Shown piece after piece: positions 43,967 to 56,023 of a stretch of DNA of 64,000 nucleotides (positions are counted from its first letter, which is position 1; every line of letters starts with the position of its first letter). This DNA is from Simmondsia chinensis. Its lineage: Eukaryota > Streptophyta > Magnoliopsida > Caryophyllales > Simmondsiaceae. The position numbers and the translations under genes are program-made. The stretch covers positions 8,251,001-8,315,000 of the forward strand of contig JAGTTD010000015.1 in assembly GCA_018398585.1 (NCBI GenBank), written 5' to 3'. The notes beneath the pieces were generated by a model. The model was not told the origin of the DNA. It made no database searches and worked only from the letters and a program-made list of their open reading frames with translations.

Positions 43967-45475
43967 TGAAACGCCCCTCGATAGTATAGCAAGTAGGCTT
44001 AGACCAGAAAGGTACTACACGGCTGTACTCTCATGAATTCCCTCATAATAGCACGACGCCCAAAAATTTCCAATTTACAATTTCAAAATTTCTAAAGAAG
44101 CTTCCTTGAAATATAATAGATCCAATCTTAAATAGCATCAATACCAATGATTAAAACCAATAGTATGGAAAATCGAATTACAATCTTATCAAGTAGTCCA
44201 TAAAAGTTCATAACATCCCATTATGGGATTTGTTTAATATCTAAAACTACGAAGCTAAAATAGTGCTCGAATCAAAATGTTGCTCTGCTTTCCCTCGCTC
44301 CTCAAGAACTGCCTTAAGCCACTAATCTAGAAAGTGAAGAAAAAGGATGAGCAAACAACATGCTCAGCAAGTACTCCACCCAACCTGGACCGAGCATATT
44401 ATATAGAATGGGAAAATATTCAATGAAAATAAGGAAATCCAATAAATCCTTAATGATCATTTTACAAAAGAAACAAAACATCACTTTGTATTATAATTTA
44501 TTCCACAAAAGTTCATCGGTTTGGCTCATAGACCAATCGGAGACTACGACCGATATTATATCCCGCGACAGGGCCACATATCGATTTTCACATAATTCAT
44601 ATTCGAATCGATATCACATTCTATAGTAGATAGACCCCTTGGGGTCAACGTAGTATCTGCGGATTCTTCCCGTATGAACCTTTCAATATATAAGTTCCTT
44701 GATTTAGCTTACAAATTAATCGGGGACTACGACAGTATTATATCCCGTGACAAGACCACAGATCGACTTTCGCATAATTCACATTCGAATCGATATTATA
44801 TTCTATAGTCGATAGACCCCTAGGGGTCAACGTAGTATATGTGAGTTCTTCCCGTATGAACCTTTCAATTTAGATAACAAGTTCATAATAATTTCATCCA
44901 CGATATTACAAGTACAAATTCTTTTGAAAATCACATATTCTTTTGTTAAATTAATGTAGAAATCACTATAATTTCAAATCGAAAGAGTAGTAATCACATA
45001 ATCAAACACATATACCGGACCCTAGTTTGAGAAAATAATAAATTGCTTAAATGTAAGTCTTATACCTCAAATCATATAAAATAATTTTCCTATTTCGCAA
45101 ACAAGTAGGGGGAGTGGTATACTTAACTTCACTATCTTCTAACCTGATATCCAAATCTCTATTATGAATTAGTTTCGAAAACCTATCAAATGAGAGGAAT
45201 TGAGATTGACAATTTATTCTTGCAAGAGAGAGAGCGAATCGGTTGGAAGAGGGGGAAAGAGAGGAAAAACCTTCTCATAGAGGAAAAACCTTCTCATTTT
45301 CTCTATATATAAATTTATATAATCCTAATATTATTAATACGCTCTTGCCATTTGGCAAAAAAATAGGCCCTTTCTAAAATTAGCCCATTATTTTATTTAT
45401 TAGCCCAATCAAAATAATAATGAGTTTTAGTTGTATTATAATACCTAACCCAATTTATTTAGATCGGGTATTACA
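43967..45475 (-). repeat. 3' LTR of the large-LTR element
   Basis: The LTR contains an internal tandem duplication of about 180 bp (44511-44695 and 44696-44876). Each unit has CATTCGAATCGATAT, TAGATAGACCCC/TAGGGGTCAACGTAGTAT and TTCTTCCCGTATGAACCTTTC. The same duplication is in the other LTR, so it predates insertion. The open frame at 44360-44626 lies in it and is not considered a gene. Confidence 0.85.
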
Positions 45476-46073
45476 TCTTGTCCTCCTTAATAAAAGTTTT
45501 GGCCTTGAAACTTACTTTCATTTTCAAATAAATTTAGGTATTTCTTTCTCATCTTTTCTTTTGTCTCCCTTGTTTCATTTATTTCTATCATACTAACAAT
45601 CAAAACACTTTGTACTCCATTTTTTTTTAACCACCGATTCTTCAATATCATTTATTCACTACATAAACCAAAGACCCACAATGAATATTTGAATACAAAA
45701 CCCAAAAGAAAGATAATCCAACCTCAATTGCTTCAAATAGCCGAATAATATTAGGGTGAGTAATATTCTCAAAAATAGAATTCTCCTACAACAAATTCTC
45801 ATTTAAAATTTTCTTATCAATCTCTTGATGGTGAATTCAACCGCACTATAACAATGCCATGACCTCTACACTACAATAAAGGAACCTGAGCTGAGTCTCG
45901 ACTCGATCACATAGTCACCCACTAAGCGCCGTGATTCACTGCCCTTGAGATCCATCAAAAAGGGCACACTCAAAACTCAATAGTTGATGTTGCAAAAGCT
46001 AGAACAAGTCAATTGAATTCCTTGATACCAAAATTTCATCATAAGTTAATAACCTGGCTCTAACACCACTAAA
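45476..46073 (-). other. Interior of the large-LTR element
   Basis: 598 bp between the LTRs, with a purine tract at one end and a primer site at the other. No protein similarity is seen. Everything the element needed to move must have been supplied elsewhere. Confidence 0.7.
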
Positions 46074-47549
46074 CGTAATGCCCTCGGATAATATAGAAAA
46101 TAGGTTTAGACTAGAAAGGCACTATACGGCCATATTAGCATTAATTCCCTCATAATAGCATGAAGCTTGAAAATTTCCAATTCACAATTTCAAAATTTCT
46201 AAAGAAGCTTTCCTAAAATATAATAGATTCAATCCCAAATAATATAGATACCAACGATTAAAACCAATAGTACAAAAAGTCAAATTACAATCTTATCAAA
46301 TAGTCCATAAAAGTCCATATCATCCCACTATGGAATTTATTTGATATCTAAAACTACGAAGCAAAAATAGTGCTCGAATCAGAATGTCACTCTGCCTTCC
46401 TCGTCCCTCAGGAACTGCCATAAGCCACTAATCTGGAAAGTGAAGGAAAAAGAGTAAGCAAACAACATGCTCAGTAAGTACACCACATACCCTACACTTG
46501 ACCGAACATATTATTTAAAAGGAAAAATATTCAATGAAAACAGGGACATCCAATAAATCCTCAATGATCATTTTACAAGAGAAACAAAACGTCACTTTAT
46601 ATTATAATTTGTTCCACAAAAGTTCATCGGTTTGGCTCATAGACCAATCTGAGACTACGACCGGTATTATATTTCGCGGCAGGGCCGTAGATCGACTTGA
46701 ACATAAATCACATTCGAATCGATATTACATTCTATAGTCGATCGACACCTTGGAGCCAACATAGTATCTGTTAGTTCTTCCCGTATGAACCTTTCAATAT
46801 ATAAGTTCCTCGGTTTAGCTCACAGATCAATCAGAGACTATGGCCGGTATTGTATCCTGCCAAAGGGCCACCGATTGACTTTCGCATAATTCACATTCGA
46901 ATCGATATAACACTTTATAGTCGATAGACCCCTTGGGGTCAATGTCATATATGTGAGTTCTTCATGGATGAACCTTTCAATTTAGATAACAAGTTTCATC
47001 CACAATATCACAAGTACAAGTTCTTTCGAGAATGACATATTCTATCGTCAAATCAATGTATAAATCAATATAATTTCAAATCACAAGAGTAGTAATCACA
47101 TAATCAATCAAACACATATGCCGGACCCTACTTTAAGAAAATAATAAATCGTTCAACTATATGCCTTATACATCAATTCCTATAAAATAATTTTTGCATT
47201 TCGCAAACAAGGGGAGTGGTATACTTACCTTCACTATCTTGTAACCCGATATCCGAATCTCTATTACGAATTAGCTTCGAAAGCTTATCAAGTGAGAGGA
47301 GTTGAGATCGACGATGGACTCTTGAGAAAGAGGGAGGGAGAGAGAGAGAGAGAATCAATTGTAAGAGAGGGAAAGAGAGGAACTAAAGTTTAAAACCTTC
47401 TCATCTTCTATATATATAAATTTATATAACCCTAATATTATTTATGGACCTTTTCTAAAATTAGCTCATTATTTTATTTATTAGCCTAGTTATAATAATA
47501 ATGAGTTTTGATTATTACCTAATCAAATTTAATTAGACTGGGTATTACA
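46074..47549 (-). repeat. 5' LTR of the large-LTR element
   Basis: 1,476 bp, matching 43967-45475 with many substitutions and small gaps, clearly more diverged than the pair at 38.7/40.6 kb. The tandem duplication is at about 46625-46805 and 46806-46985. A GAGGGAGGGAGAGAGAGAGAGAG stretch (with interruptions) lies near 47330. Confidence 0.85.
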
Positions 47550-47593
47550 ACAACTCTTTGAAATTAATTTTTAAGTGCTTCAGTAAGGTGGAT

Positions 47594-48144
47594 TAATTTT
47601 TAGGTTATTTACATTTTAGTACCCTGACATTTTTAGAAATAATAGAAAGAACCCCGACCTTTTTGAATTATTAAAAAGGCCCCTAAGTTTTTGTCATATT
47701 AATAAATAGGCCCCTCACAAGTGTGGTAATATCATTTTTCATTGATAGGGCTGACATAGCAATTACTTTTTATTAATGCTACAAAAAAATGTCCTACGCT
47801 TTAACACCTTTATTCTTACTTTATAAGCATAAAATTTGAGATGCTATATTATGTAAAAGCTATCTGTTTCTACTTAATTTGTTTTAAAATATAGTTATTA
47901 TAGAATATTTTTGTCATTTTACTGAAGTATTAATAAAACCGTAGTTGTTACTCCAGATTTTTCAACTAAAAATGACATTATCATGTTGGAAATAGACCTT
48001 TTTATTAATGCGACAAAAACTTAGGGGTCTTTTTATTAATATGACAAAAACTTATGAGCCTTTTTAGTAATTCAAAAAGGTTAGGGTTCTTTTTATTATT
48101 TCCAAAAACGTCACGGTACTAAAATGTGAATAACCCTTAATTTT
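47594..48144. mobile_element. Fold-back MITE with long inverted repeats
   Basis: The segment 47602-48136 starts AGGTTATTTACATTTTAGTACC and ends with its inverse, which on the other strand reads AGGGTTATTCACATTTTAGTACC with one inserted base. Similarity of the two arms extends about 130 bp (blocks CCTTTTTGAATTA and AGTTTTTGTCATATTAATAAA). TAATTTTT flanks both sides (47594-47601, 48137-48144). Long inverted repeats with an 8-9 bp duplication suggest a Mutator-like MITE; hAT is the alternative. No coding capacity. Confidence 0.75.
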
Positions 48145-48391
48145 TTTTCCGAAATGCAACATTATTGTGTTATCTTTCCAGTGATAGGTTAATTGTTATA
48201 AAATAATATATTTTTGGATGTTATTTTTAGGTAAAAAGTGTTATAGTCAAAACAATAATGTGACTGTAGTGAATTATTTTCATAAATTTTATAATGTTTC
48301 TTTGAAAATTAACAATTTTACACTAATAATAACAAACCTGATTTTTTAACATATTCAAAATGCTCCTAAAATTTAAAATTACCATCGAAGT

Positions 48392-49080
48392 TGTTGATAT
48401 ATTTTCAAAATTAAGTACTTAATGAAGTGTTTCAGACTTGATTATGTTTTGCTTGGTTTCAGTAAGGTGTGTATCGACACATGTGCCGTGTGTGTCGACA
48501 CACAGCTCTGCTGAAACACTCTCGAGGGTCTTGAGTGTCTGTGTGTTCACACACAGATCTTACAGAACCTCATGTGTTGATGTAAGTGTCAACACTCACT
48601 TCGACACATAATCTTACAATAACCTATGTGTTGATGGAAATGTCCACAATCAGTTCGATACACAGTCTTACAAAAGGCTGAGTACTGGTCTGTGTATCGG
48701 CATTCACTTCGACACACAAGGCAGTTTTGACCATTAGTTTGCGCGGTTAAAATAAGTTTTGGCAGTTTTTTTTGCTTCTTTTGGGAAGACATGTGTCCCT
48801 TCAAAAGAGACACTTGGTTTTATATATAGAGGCTCCACCATCTTGTTTGAATGAATTATGGAAAACTTATGAAAGATTGTTGTGAAAGTCTTTGAAAGTT
48901 CATTCTTAATCTACATCTCACTTTCTTCCTTCCTACTCATAAACTCACTTCATTGATTGGTTGTCATTGTATCTTTGACACTATTTCACTACCCTCGAAA
49001 TAAGTATTAAGAACAGTGATTACCCCCCTCGACACCTGAGATCGTTTAAAGATACTCGATTTGTAAGAATTTTTCCAACA
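48392..49080 (+). repeat. 5' LTR of copia E
   Basis: 689 bp. The U3 carries several GTGTCGACACACAG-like palindromes (48474-48720). Near 48997-49012 the sequence CTCGAAATAAGTATTAAG corresponds to the LTR segment that pairs with the downstream primer region in copia B. AT-ATTAAGACTTAA follows the LTR at 49081. Confidence 0.88.
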
Positions 49081-49108
49081 ATATTAAGACTTAATTTTTT
49101 GGTTTGGG

Positions 49109-50100
49109 ATGGCTTCTTCCCTGCGTGAAATGACTAAGAATTTTGTGAAACTTGATCAATTTGATGGCGGAAACTTCCGCCGTTGGCAAATGAAAATGCA
49201 TTTCCTGATTACAATGCTGAATGTAGTGTATGTCCTAAATACACCAAACCCTGATCCTCTATCTGATGAGGAAACACTGTCCAAGCAACAATCACGACTT
49301 AAGTGGGAAAATGACGATTATATCTGTAGAGGACACATCCTCAATGGCTTGATGGATGCCCTTTTCAACATCTATTCTAATGTGCCTATGACCAAGGAGT
49401 TATGGGATGCTCTTGAAGCATGATACATGGCAGAGGATGCAACAAGTAAGAAATTTTTGGTTAGTTAATTTAATAGTTATAAAATGGTTGATAATCGTCC
49501 TGTCATGGAACAATTTCACGAAATAGAAACATGGACTATACTATGGTCGTTTCCTCCTTGATAGACAAACTTCCACCCTCTTGAAAAGATATTTAGAATA
49601 TATATATATATATATATATATATAGAGGAGTTGGCTAACCATCTCTGAATTGAGGAAGGTTATAGGTTGCAGGAGCAAAACATGGATAGCCCCGGTGACA
49701 TCGGAAAGATTAATGTCAAGGAAGAGGGATAATCGGGCAAAGGACCAAAACAAACCGGACACTTCCAAAAGAAACGTGAAGACAAGAGGCCAAAGCCTAT
49801 TTGTTGGGAGTGTCATAAGCCCGGTCATATGAGGAGGGACTATTATCGCCTTAAGAATAAGAAAGGCAAAGGACTGGAACATCGCACTAAGAATGCGAAT
49901 AATAATTTCATGGCGATAATATCCAAAATCAACCTTGTCTAAGATGACTCTTGGTGGGTTAATTCGGGGGCTATAAAACACGTATGTAAAGATAAGAAGT
50001 TCTTTAAAGTTTTTGAACCCATAGATAATGAAACTGTGTTATTTATGGGTAATAGTGCAACCATACCGATTAAGGGTAAGGGAAAGGTTGATTTATGTTT
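49109..50100 (+). pseudogene. Copia E: gag remnant with zinc knuckle
   Basis: The gag starts MASSLREMTKNFVKLDQFDG at 49109 and has the copia gag signature FRRWQMKMHFLI and MTKELWDALEA before a stop at 49423. A TA microsatellite (49599-49623) interrupts the region. Near 49800 ICWECHKPGHMRRDYYR is a CX2CX4HX4C knuckle whose last Cys has become Tyr. Near 49950 WWVNSGA corresponds to the protease DSGA with Asp replaced by Asn. Confidence 0.85.
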
Positions 50101-51250
50101 TACTTCGGGAAAAACCCTTACCTTGACCTATGTGTGTTACGCCCCCGGATGTGAAGAAGAACCTTGTATCTGGTAGCTTGTTGAATAGGTTTTGGGTTTA
50201 TATTGGTCTTTGAGGTCGACAAATTTGTGTTATCCAAAGGTGGGGCATTTTTTGGAAAAGGATACCTGTACGAAGGCATGTTTAAGTTCAATGTTAATAA
50301 TAAGACTGTTAGTTCGGTGTATATGCTTGATTTCTAATTTCTTTGGCATCAAAGACTAGGTCGCGCCAGTTTTTGTAGAATGGATGAATAGGAAAACTCA
50401 TCGTTAATTCCACATTTTGACAAAGTTAATGATAAATGTAAAACATGTATGCTTACAAAAATAAAACGACTACCGTTTCCCTCGGTTCAAAGGCAAACAA
50501 GTCTACTTGATCTAGTGCATACTGATTAGTGTGATTTTAGGAGCACTCCGACTTGAGGAGGAAAGAGATGCTTCATTAATTTTATAGACGGTTGCTCTAG
50601 ATATTGTTATGTCTTTCTTGTAAATTATAAAGATGAATCACTTAACAAATTTAAAGCATTTAAAGCTAAAACGGAACTATATTGCGAAACTTCCTTAAAA
50701 TGCCATAGATTTGATCGTGGTGGGGAGTATTATGATCCCAAATATTTCGAAACCACAGGAATAGTACATGAGGTTACGATCACCTTATACGCCACAACAA
50801 AATGGCGTGGCTGAGCGGAAAAATTGGACTTTAGCTGAGATGGTGAATGCCATGCTGTCTTATTCCAAACTCAGTGATGGCTTTTGGGGTGAGGCCATGC
50901 TTACTGCCTGTCACATTTTGAATTGTGGTTCTAATAAGAAAAGTAAAATTACCTCATATAAAAATTGGAACAAACGAGCCCCGAATTTGAGTTATTTTAG
51001 AGTTTGGGGGTGTAGGATAGTTGTTAAAGTCCCTGAACCTCAAAAGAAAATGTTAGGTGAGGGAGGAATCGATTGTATATTCGTTGGTTATGCCGCTCAT
51101 AGTAAAGCCTATCAGTTCTATGTGATTGAATCAAACGATTATATCAACGTTAACACTATAATAGAATAGAGAGATGTTATTTTTGATGAAAAATGGTTTT
51201 CCTTTATTCTTAGACCGAAGGACAATGAATCGGTTGAAAATAACATCCCT
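50101..51250 (+). pseudogene. Copia E: protease end and integrase remnant
   Basis: After decayed protease sequence, WHQRLGRASFCRM and KCKTCML-KIKRLPF (50345-50480) give the HHCC zinc-binding region with one His changed. The core end and following motif read SPYTPQQNGVAERKNWTLAE, then GFWGEAMLTACHILN and YFRVWGCRIVVKVPEPQKK (50768-51169). The frame is interrupted by several stops. Confidence 0.85.
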
Positions 51251-52371
51251 TTGTCATATGATGGAAACCATCATAAGAGGGACGAAATCTCAAATAACGC
51301 TCTAGAACTCCGAAGAAGTAAAAGAGCTAGGAAAGAGAAATCTTTCGGACCGGACTTCTACCCATTTTTGATAGAAGGCACTAGAGAAAGTGTGAACCAT
51401 CTAACTCCATATTGTTGTGTCATAGAGATGGTTCCTATGACATTTGATGAGGCTATGAGGTCTCATGATGCCTCCTTTTGGAGAGAGACGGTAGATGATG
51501 ATATGGACTCCATCATGGGTAGCAATACCTGGATTGTAGTGGATCTTCCACAAGGAAACAAGCCAGACCTCGCTTATGCGGGAGCCCTTGAGGCAGGAGG
51601 TCTGTTGTTGTTGTTGTTCCACGAGGAAGCAATCCCTTAGAGTGCAAGTGGATCTTCAAGAAGAAGATGAAAGTCGATGGAACTATCGATAAGTTCAAAG
51701 CCCGGTTGGTGGCTAAAGGGTTTACCCAAAAACATGGAATAGACTACTTTGATATGTATGCGCCAGTGGCAAGGATATTGACGATAATAGTGCTAATCAT
51801 TATTGCCTCTATTTACAAGTTAAAGATTCACCAAATGGATGTGAAAACGGCATTCCTAAGCGGTGAGTTAGTAGAAGGGGTGTATATAGAACAACTGGAA
51901 GGGTTTGTTGTTCCAAGCCAAGAGAAGAGAGTATGTAAACTCATACGATCTCTATATGGACTAAAACAAGCTCCTAAACAATGGCACCAAAAGTTTTACC
52001 AAGTTGTTCTAAACAACGGATTTAGAATCAATGAATCGGGCAAGTCAGTTTATAGCAAGTTCAAAAATGGAAAAGGAGTCATTATTTGTTTATATGTCAA
52101 TGACATGTTGATTTTTGGTACTGATTTGGAACAAGTTGAGAAAATTAAACAATTTCTCTCCAGTAACGTTGGTATAAAAGATATGGGTGAGGCTGAGGTT
52201 ATTCTTGATATAAGAATAATAAAGAATGGTGATACACTAACCTTGATGCGATCTCGCTATATTAAAAAGGTGTTAAAAAGATTTAATTTTGGTGCTTGTG
52301 CACCTATGTCTACACCAATGGATTTGAATACGAAACTTGTACCTATGATGGTATTCCAGTGGCTCAATTGA
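51251..52371 (+). pseudogene. Copia E: reverse transcriptase, interrupted
   Basis: MTFDEAMRSHDASFWRETVD, then NTWIVVDLPQGNK, is cut by a 57-bp insertion with a 14-bp duplication (71 bp in all), which shifts the frame. Reading resumes at LECKWIFKKKMKVDG. FKARLVAKGFTQKHGIDYFD, HQMDVKTAFLSGEL, LIRSLYGLKQAPKQWHQKF and the active site CLYVNDMLIFGTD follow. The YVDD motif is YVND. The frame is lost again at 52340. Confidence 0.88.
51548..51632 (+). mobile_element. 57-bp RTE/SINE 3'-tail insertion
   Basis: The insert 51562-51618 is CCAGACCTCGCTTATGCGGGAGC, CCTTGAGGCAGGAGGTCTG (with no complete ACTGGG block) and five GTT repeats. It is flanked by CCACAAGGAAACAA (51548-51561) and CCACGAGGAAGCAA (51619-51632), a 14-bp target duplication with two changes. 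This is the shortest certain copy: only the last part of the tail was reverse-transcribed. Confidence 0.82.
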
Positions 52372-53010
52372 AGTATGCCAAAGATATAGGAATTCTTGTG
52401 TATGCCATGACAAGCATAAGGCCCGATATAGCCTTTCCTGTTGGAAAGCTAACTAGATACGCTAGCAGTCCGAGCAGATTACAGTGGCATGCAGTATATA
52501 GAGTACTGAAATATCTTAAGAAAATCATGGATTATGGTATTTCTTTTCAAGGGTATCCTCCCAGTTTGGGAGGATACTCTGATGCTAGTTGGATCTCTGA
52601 TGTAAAAGATCATGCCTTAACAAGCGGGTGAGTTTTCTTGCTTGGTGGGGCTGTGGTTTCTTAGGGTTCCAAGAAACAGACGTGTGTTTTAGATTCTACT
52701 ATGGCAGCAGAGTTTATAGCTCTCGCGTCTAGGGCAAAATAAGCCGAGTGGTTAAAGAATATCTTGTATGAGATTCCTTGGTGGCCCAAGCCTATCTCAC
52801 CTGTTTCTATCCATTGTGATAGTCAGGCTACACTTTCGAAGGCCTATAGTGAGGTGCATAATGGAAAGTTCAGACACATTGGTGTGAGACATAGTATAGT
52901 GAGACAACTTATCCGAGAAGGGGTCATCATTCTGGACTTTGTGAGGACAAGTTAGAATCTAACGAATCCGTTTACAAAAGGCCTTGCTAGAGACTTGGTT
53001 TTAAAAACAA
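52372..53010 (+). pseudogene. Copia E: RNase H remnant
   Basis: KDIGILVYAMTSIRPDIAFP, GYSDASWISDVKDHALTSG (then stop), KKQTCVLDSTMAAEFIALAS, EIPWWPKPISPVSIHCDSQA, KFRHIGVRHSIVRQLIREGV, then NPFTKGLARDL. This is the most complete RNase H in the window. In-frame stops follow HALTSG, GAVVS, ALASRAK and DFVRTS. Confidence 0.88.
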
Positions 53011-53609
53011 ATGAAGGAATGGGGTTGAAACCCATCTATTTAAGTTAACCATGAGGACTCAACACCTGGTACAACACTAGGCCATGAGTTCAACGAGAGA
53101 GCTCCGTCATCCGTGTGGCTGCAAGCACTAAAAGTAAATTTCCATCTTGGGTATAGTGCTTGGTAATCTGTGACAAAGGAACAAAGAGGATGAGCTTATG
53201 CTCTTAATAGACCCGAGTATAATATTGTATGTCATATTGCAGGGGCATGATCAATAGGGTCTACCTATGAGAGTGTGTAGTTTGGCCGCTTCAAAAGAGT
53301 GGTTTAATGACAAGGGTTTGGCTTTAAAATGCTCATGAAGGGTACATGACACAAGGCTATAAATGTGTCGATCCGGGAGATGAGATATGTGTAGCAAGTA
53401 AGTCTTATGGGTGGAGATATATTCAATTAGTCAAATGGAATGTATGGTTCAAAGCTTAGTCTACCATTTTTGTTCTGATTAATTGTAATGTGTCTTTACT
53501 AGGCGGGGGTTCAATCGAAAGACACTCTCATTGATGTATAAAGGCTTCCTATTTTTTTGAGATGTTGTTGTAATACGAGAATGAATGTATTTTGGAAATG
53601 GTGGCCGAA

Positions 53610-54272
53610 TGTTGATTTATTTTTAAAATTAAGTACCTAATGATGTGTTTGAGAAGTATTTCAGACTTGTTTATATTTTGCTTGGTTTGAGTAAGGAGTG
53701 TGTTGACACAAAGCTCTGCAGAAATGCTCTCGTGGGTCCGAGTGTCGACCCATAGATCTTACAAAATCTCATGCGTTGACGTAAGTGTCGATACTCACAT
53801 CGATACACAATCTTACAGTAACTTGCGTGTTGATGTAAGTGTCGACATTCAGTTTGACACACAGTCTTACAGATGGTTGAGTGCTGTTCTGTGTATTAAT
53901 ATTCACTTTGATATATAGGGCAATTTTGACAGTTTGTGCAGTTAAAATCATCTTTGGTTGTTCTTTTGCTTCTTTTGGGAAGAGACGTGTCCATTCAAAA
54001 GAGACACTTGGTTTTATATATAAAGGCTCCACCATCTTGTTTGAATGAATTATGAAAAACTTACAAAAGATTGTTGTGAAAGTCTTTGAAAGTTCATTCT
54101 CAATCTACATCTCACTTTCTTCCTTCCTACTCATAATCTTACTTCATTGATTGGTTGACATTGTATCTTTGAGACCATTTCACTATCCTCGAAATAAGTT
54201 TTAAAGACAGTGATTACACGCCTCGACACCTGAGATCATTTAAAGATCCCGATTTGTAAGAATTTTTCAACA
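53610..54272 (+). repeat. 3' LTR of copia E
   Basis: 663 bp, TGTTGATTTATTTTT to TTTTTCAACA. The purine-rich GGAAATGGTGGCCGAA precedes it. It lacks the first palindrome pair present in the 5' LTR. Confidence 0.85.
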
Positions 54273-54571
54273 CCAACACCCCATTGATGCTGATTTTGAT
54301 GAATAAAATCATGCAATTCTCAATCCATTCTAAGTGTTATTGTTTTTTATTTGTTTGAGTTTTAATTTTTATCGTATTCGTGTTCTTGTTATGCTAGGAG
54401 TCTTAAAATTACAGTCAACTTGAACCCGATCTATTTTTTAATCAAGTTAGAAGTTCTCAACCTTTTCCTAACCGAATTATTAAAAGGATATCCCAAGAGG
54501 TTGCCTTTTAATAATGCAAGTGACATTTTTCATAAAACATAGTTGATACTACGAATAAATGCATGATGTAT

Positions 54572-56023
54572 TGATGTGGTTTTCTACGTCTATCAAAATT
54601 TAATATAAAACCCTAAATTGAAGTGTAGGGTGAGAGGGTGTCCAACCACAGGGACTAAGAGTGCATGAATTTATTCTATGACTTAAATAGATTTGAATAA
54701 AATTGAGAGGTTTTGTATTAATTAACCTAAGGAAACAACAATTAAACTAAGGTAATCTACTTCTAATTGAAAAAGTGTATTAAATTGGAACCTAGGGTTT
54801 CGAATCCATCGTGAGCCAATTACTTTTGCGTGAACTTTTAACTTGGAATTATTAATTATCACATGGGTAGGGGTTTAGGCTACAAGCTTCAACTTACTAA
54901 GGTGATGTTGTTAGTATTGCGTATTAACCCTATCTAACTAAAGTATAAGGAAAATAGGCTCAACCTAACGTATTTGTTAATTATTATGTATTGACCCTAT
55001 CTAACTAAAGCATAGGGAAGATAGGTTAAATTAACAATTCGGTGAATACTATTGCTTGATTAATTAATCTTAAGGGTACAAGCACGAAGAATTAATTTAT
55101 AAATATCAACATCAACAATTAAAGGTTACAAATTCAATAATCATATCAATTGAATAAACAATAAAAATATAATACTTCAAAGTATTTATCTTAACCAAGC
55201 AATTCATGTAAACAATCAAATTAACCCCAACTAAAAGTAAACAAAAGTCAAGGCTAAGATTTCATCTAACCCCAGAGAGCAAGTTAGCTCTCCATCAAGG
55301 ATGATCCGGTGAAAGAGGAGATGAACGAACTCATGTCGGTCTTCACGCTAATTTCGCTCTCGTTCCAATTTAACGAAAAAAAGAAAAATATAATTTAATG
55401 AGAGAGAGAGAGAGCTGAGAGAAAAAGTGCAGAGGCTGGAAAGAGGCGGTGACCAACTCCCAACCGAGGCGCCACCTCCAGAGACTTCTCTCCCCTTTTA
55501 AATCGAAGCTTAACGAAACCCTAAGTCAATGCTGGTGGTGGGCCGGAGATCTGGTCGGTGATGCGCGGGTGTGGGCTGGTGTTGGTGGTCTGGTGAAGTT
55601 GGGCCATGTGTGGGCCTGTGCTGCTGGTGTTGTCATGGGCTGCTGCTGCTGGTGGGTGGGCTGGTGAATAGGCTGCGTTTGGGCAGGAGCTGGGCCGGAG
55701 TCTGGTGTTGTTGGGTTGGAAGTTGGGCTGGGCTGAGGACTGTTACTGTTGCGGTGTGGCTTGGGGTTGAAGATGATGAACAGTGCTGGCTCGGGTCGAC
55801 GTGGGTCGAGCTTATACGTTATTGTCCCGAATCTCGATTGACTTGAATTAACTGTTTACGCATCGAATTCGCCTCGTTTGCACCAACATTTGATAATTTC
55901 CGGAACTTTAATTTCAAACCTGTTAAACATAAAAATTACCAAAATAAGTGTAGAACTATAATTAAATATGTGCAAAATAATTAAAATAATAATTAAAAGA
56001 TGTGTAAATACGAGACGCATCAA
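54572..56023 (-). repeat. 3' LTR of the gypsy element
   Basis: 1,452 bp. It includes a TGGGCCGG/GCTGGTGGG-rich block (55528-55760) that is about 40 bp longer than in the other LTR. The open frames at 55449-55846 fall in this block and are not considered genes. Confidence 0.88.

Larger units (their letters stand above)
43962..47554 (-). mobile_element. Non-autonomous LTR element with 1.5-kb LTRs and 0.6-kb interior
   Basis: Two direct repeats, 43967-45475 (1,509 bp) and 46074-47549 (1,476 bp), bound a 598-bp interior. A perfect 5-bp duplication ACAAC lies at 43962-43966 and 47550-47554. GCTCTAACACCA (46057-46068) is an inverse tRNA-Met primer site with two transitions, 5 nt from the right LTR. 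AGGAGGACAAGA (minus strand, at 45476-45487) is a purine tract next to the left LTR. Orientation is therefore minus. No gag or pol is present. The LTR type (TGTAATACCC start on the minus strand) resembles gypsy elements. Confidence 0.88.
48392..54272 (+). mobile_element. Copia element E, full-length but decayed
   Basis: LTRs of 689 and 663 bp (48392-49080, 53610-54272), TGTTGAT...CAACA, enclose gag, zinc knuckle, protease, integrase, reverse transcriptase and RNase H on the plus strand. The LTRs and 3' region resemble copia B. The flanks (GAAGT left, CCAAC right) do not match, so either the target duplication has mutated or the ends come from recombination. Stops and frameshifts occur throughout, and a 57-bp RTE-tail copy sits in the reverse transcriptase. 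Confidence 0.9.

Noticed and set aside
48392..54272. A target duplication for copia E
   Set aside because: GAAGT and CCAAC are unrelated; the ends may be recombined.
55449..55846. Glycine/tryptophan-rich open frames
   Set aside because: They come from a TGGGCTGG-rich block within a gypsy LTR; the other LTR has a related but different frame.
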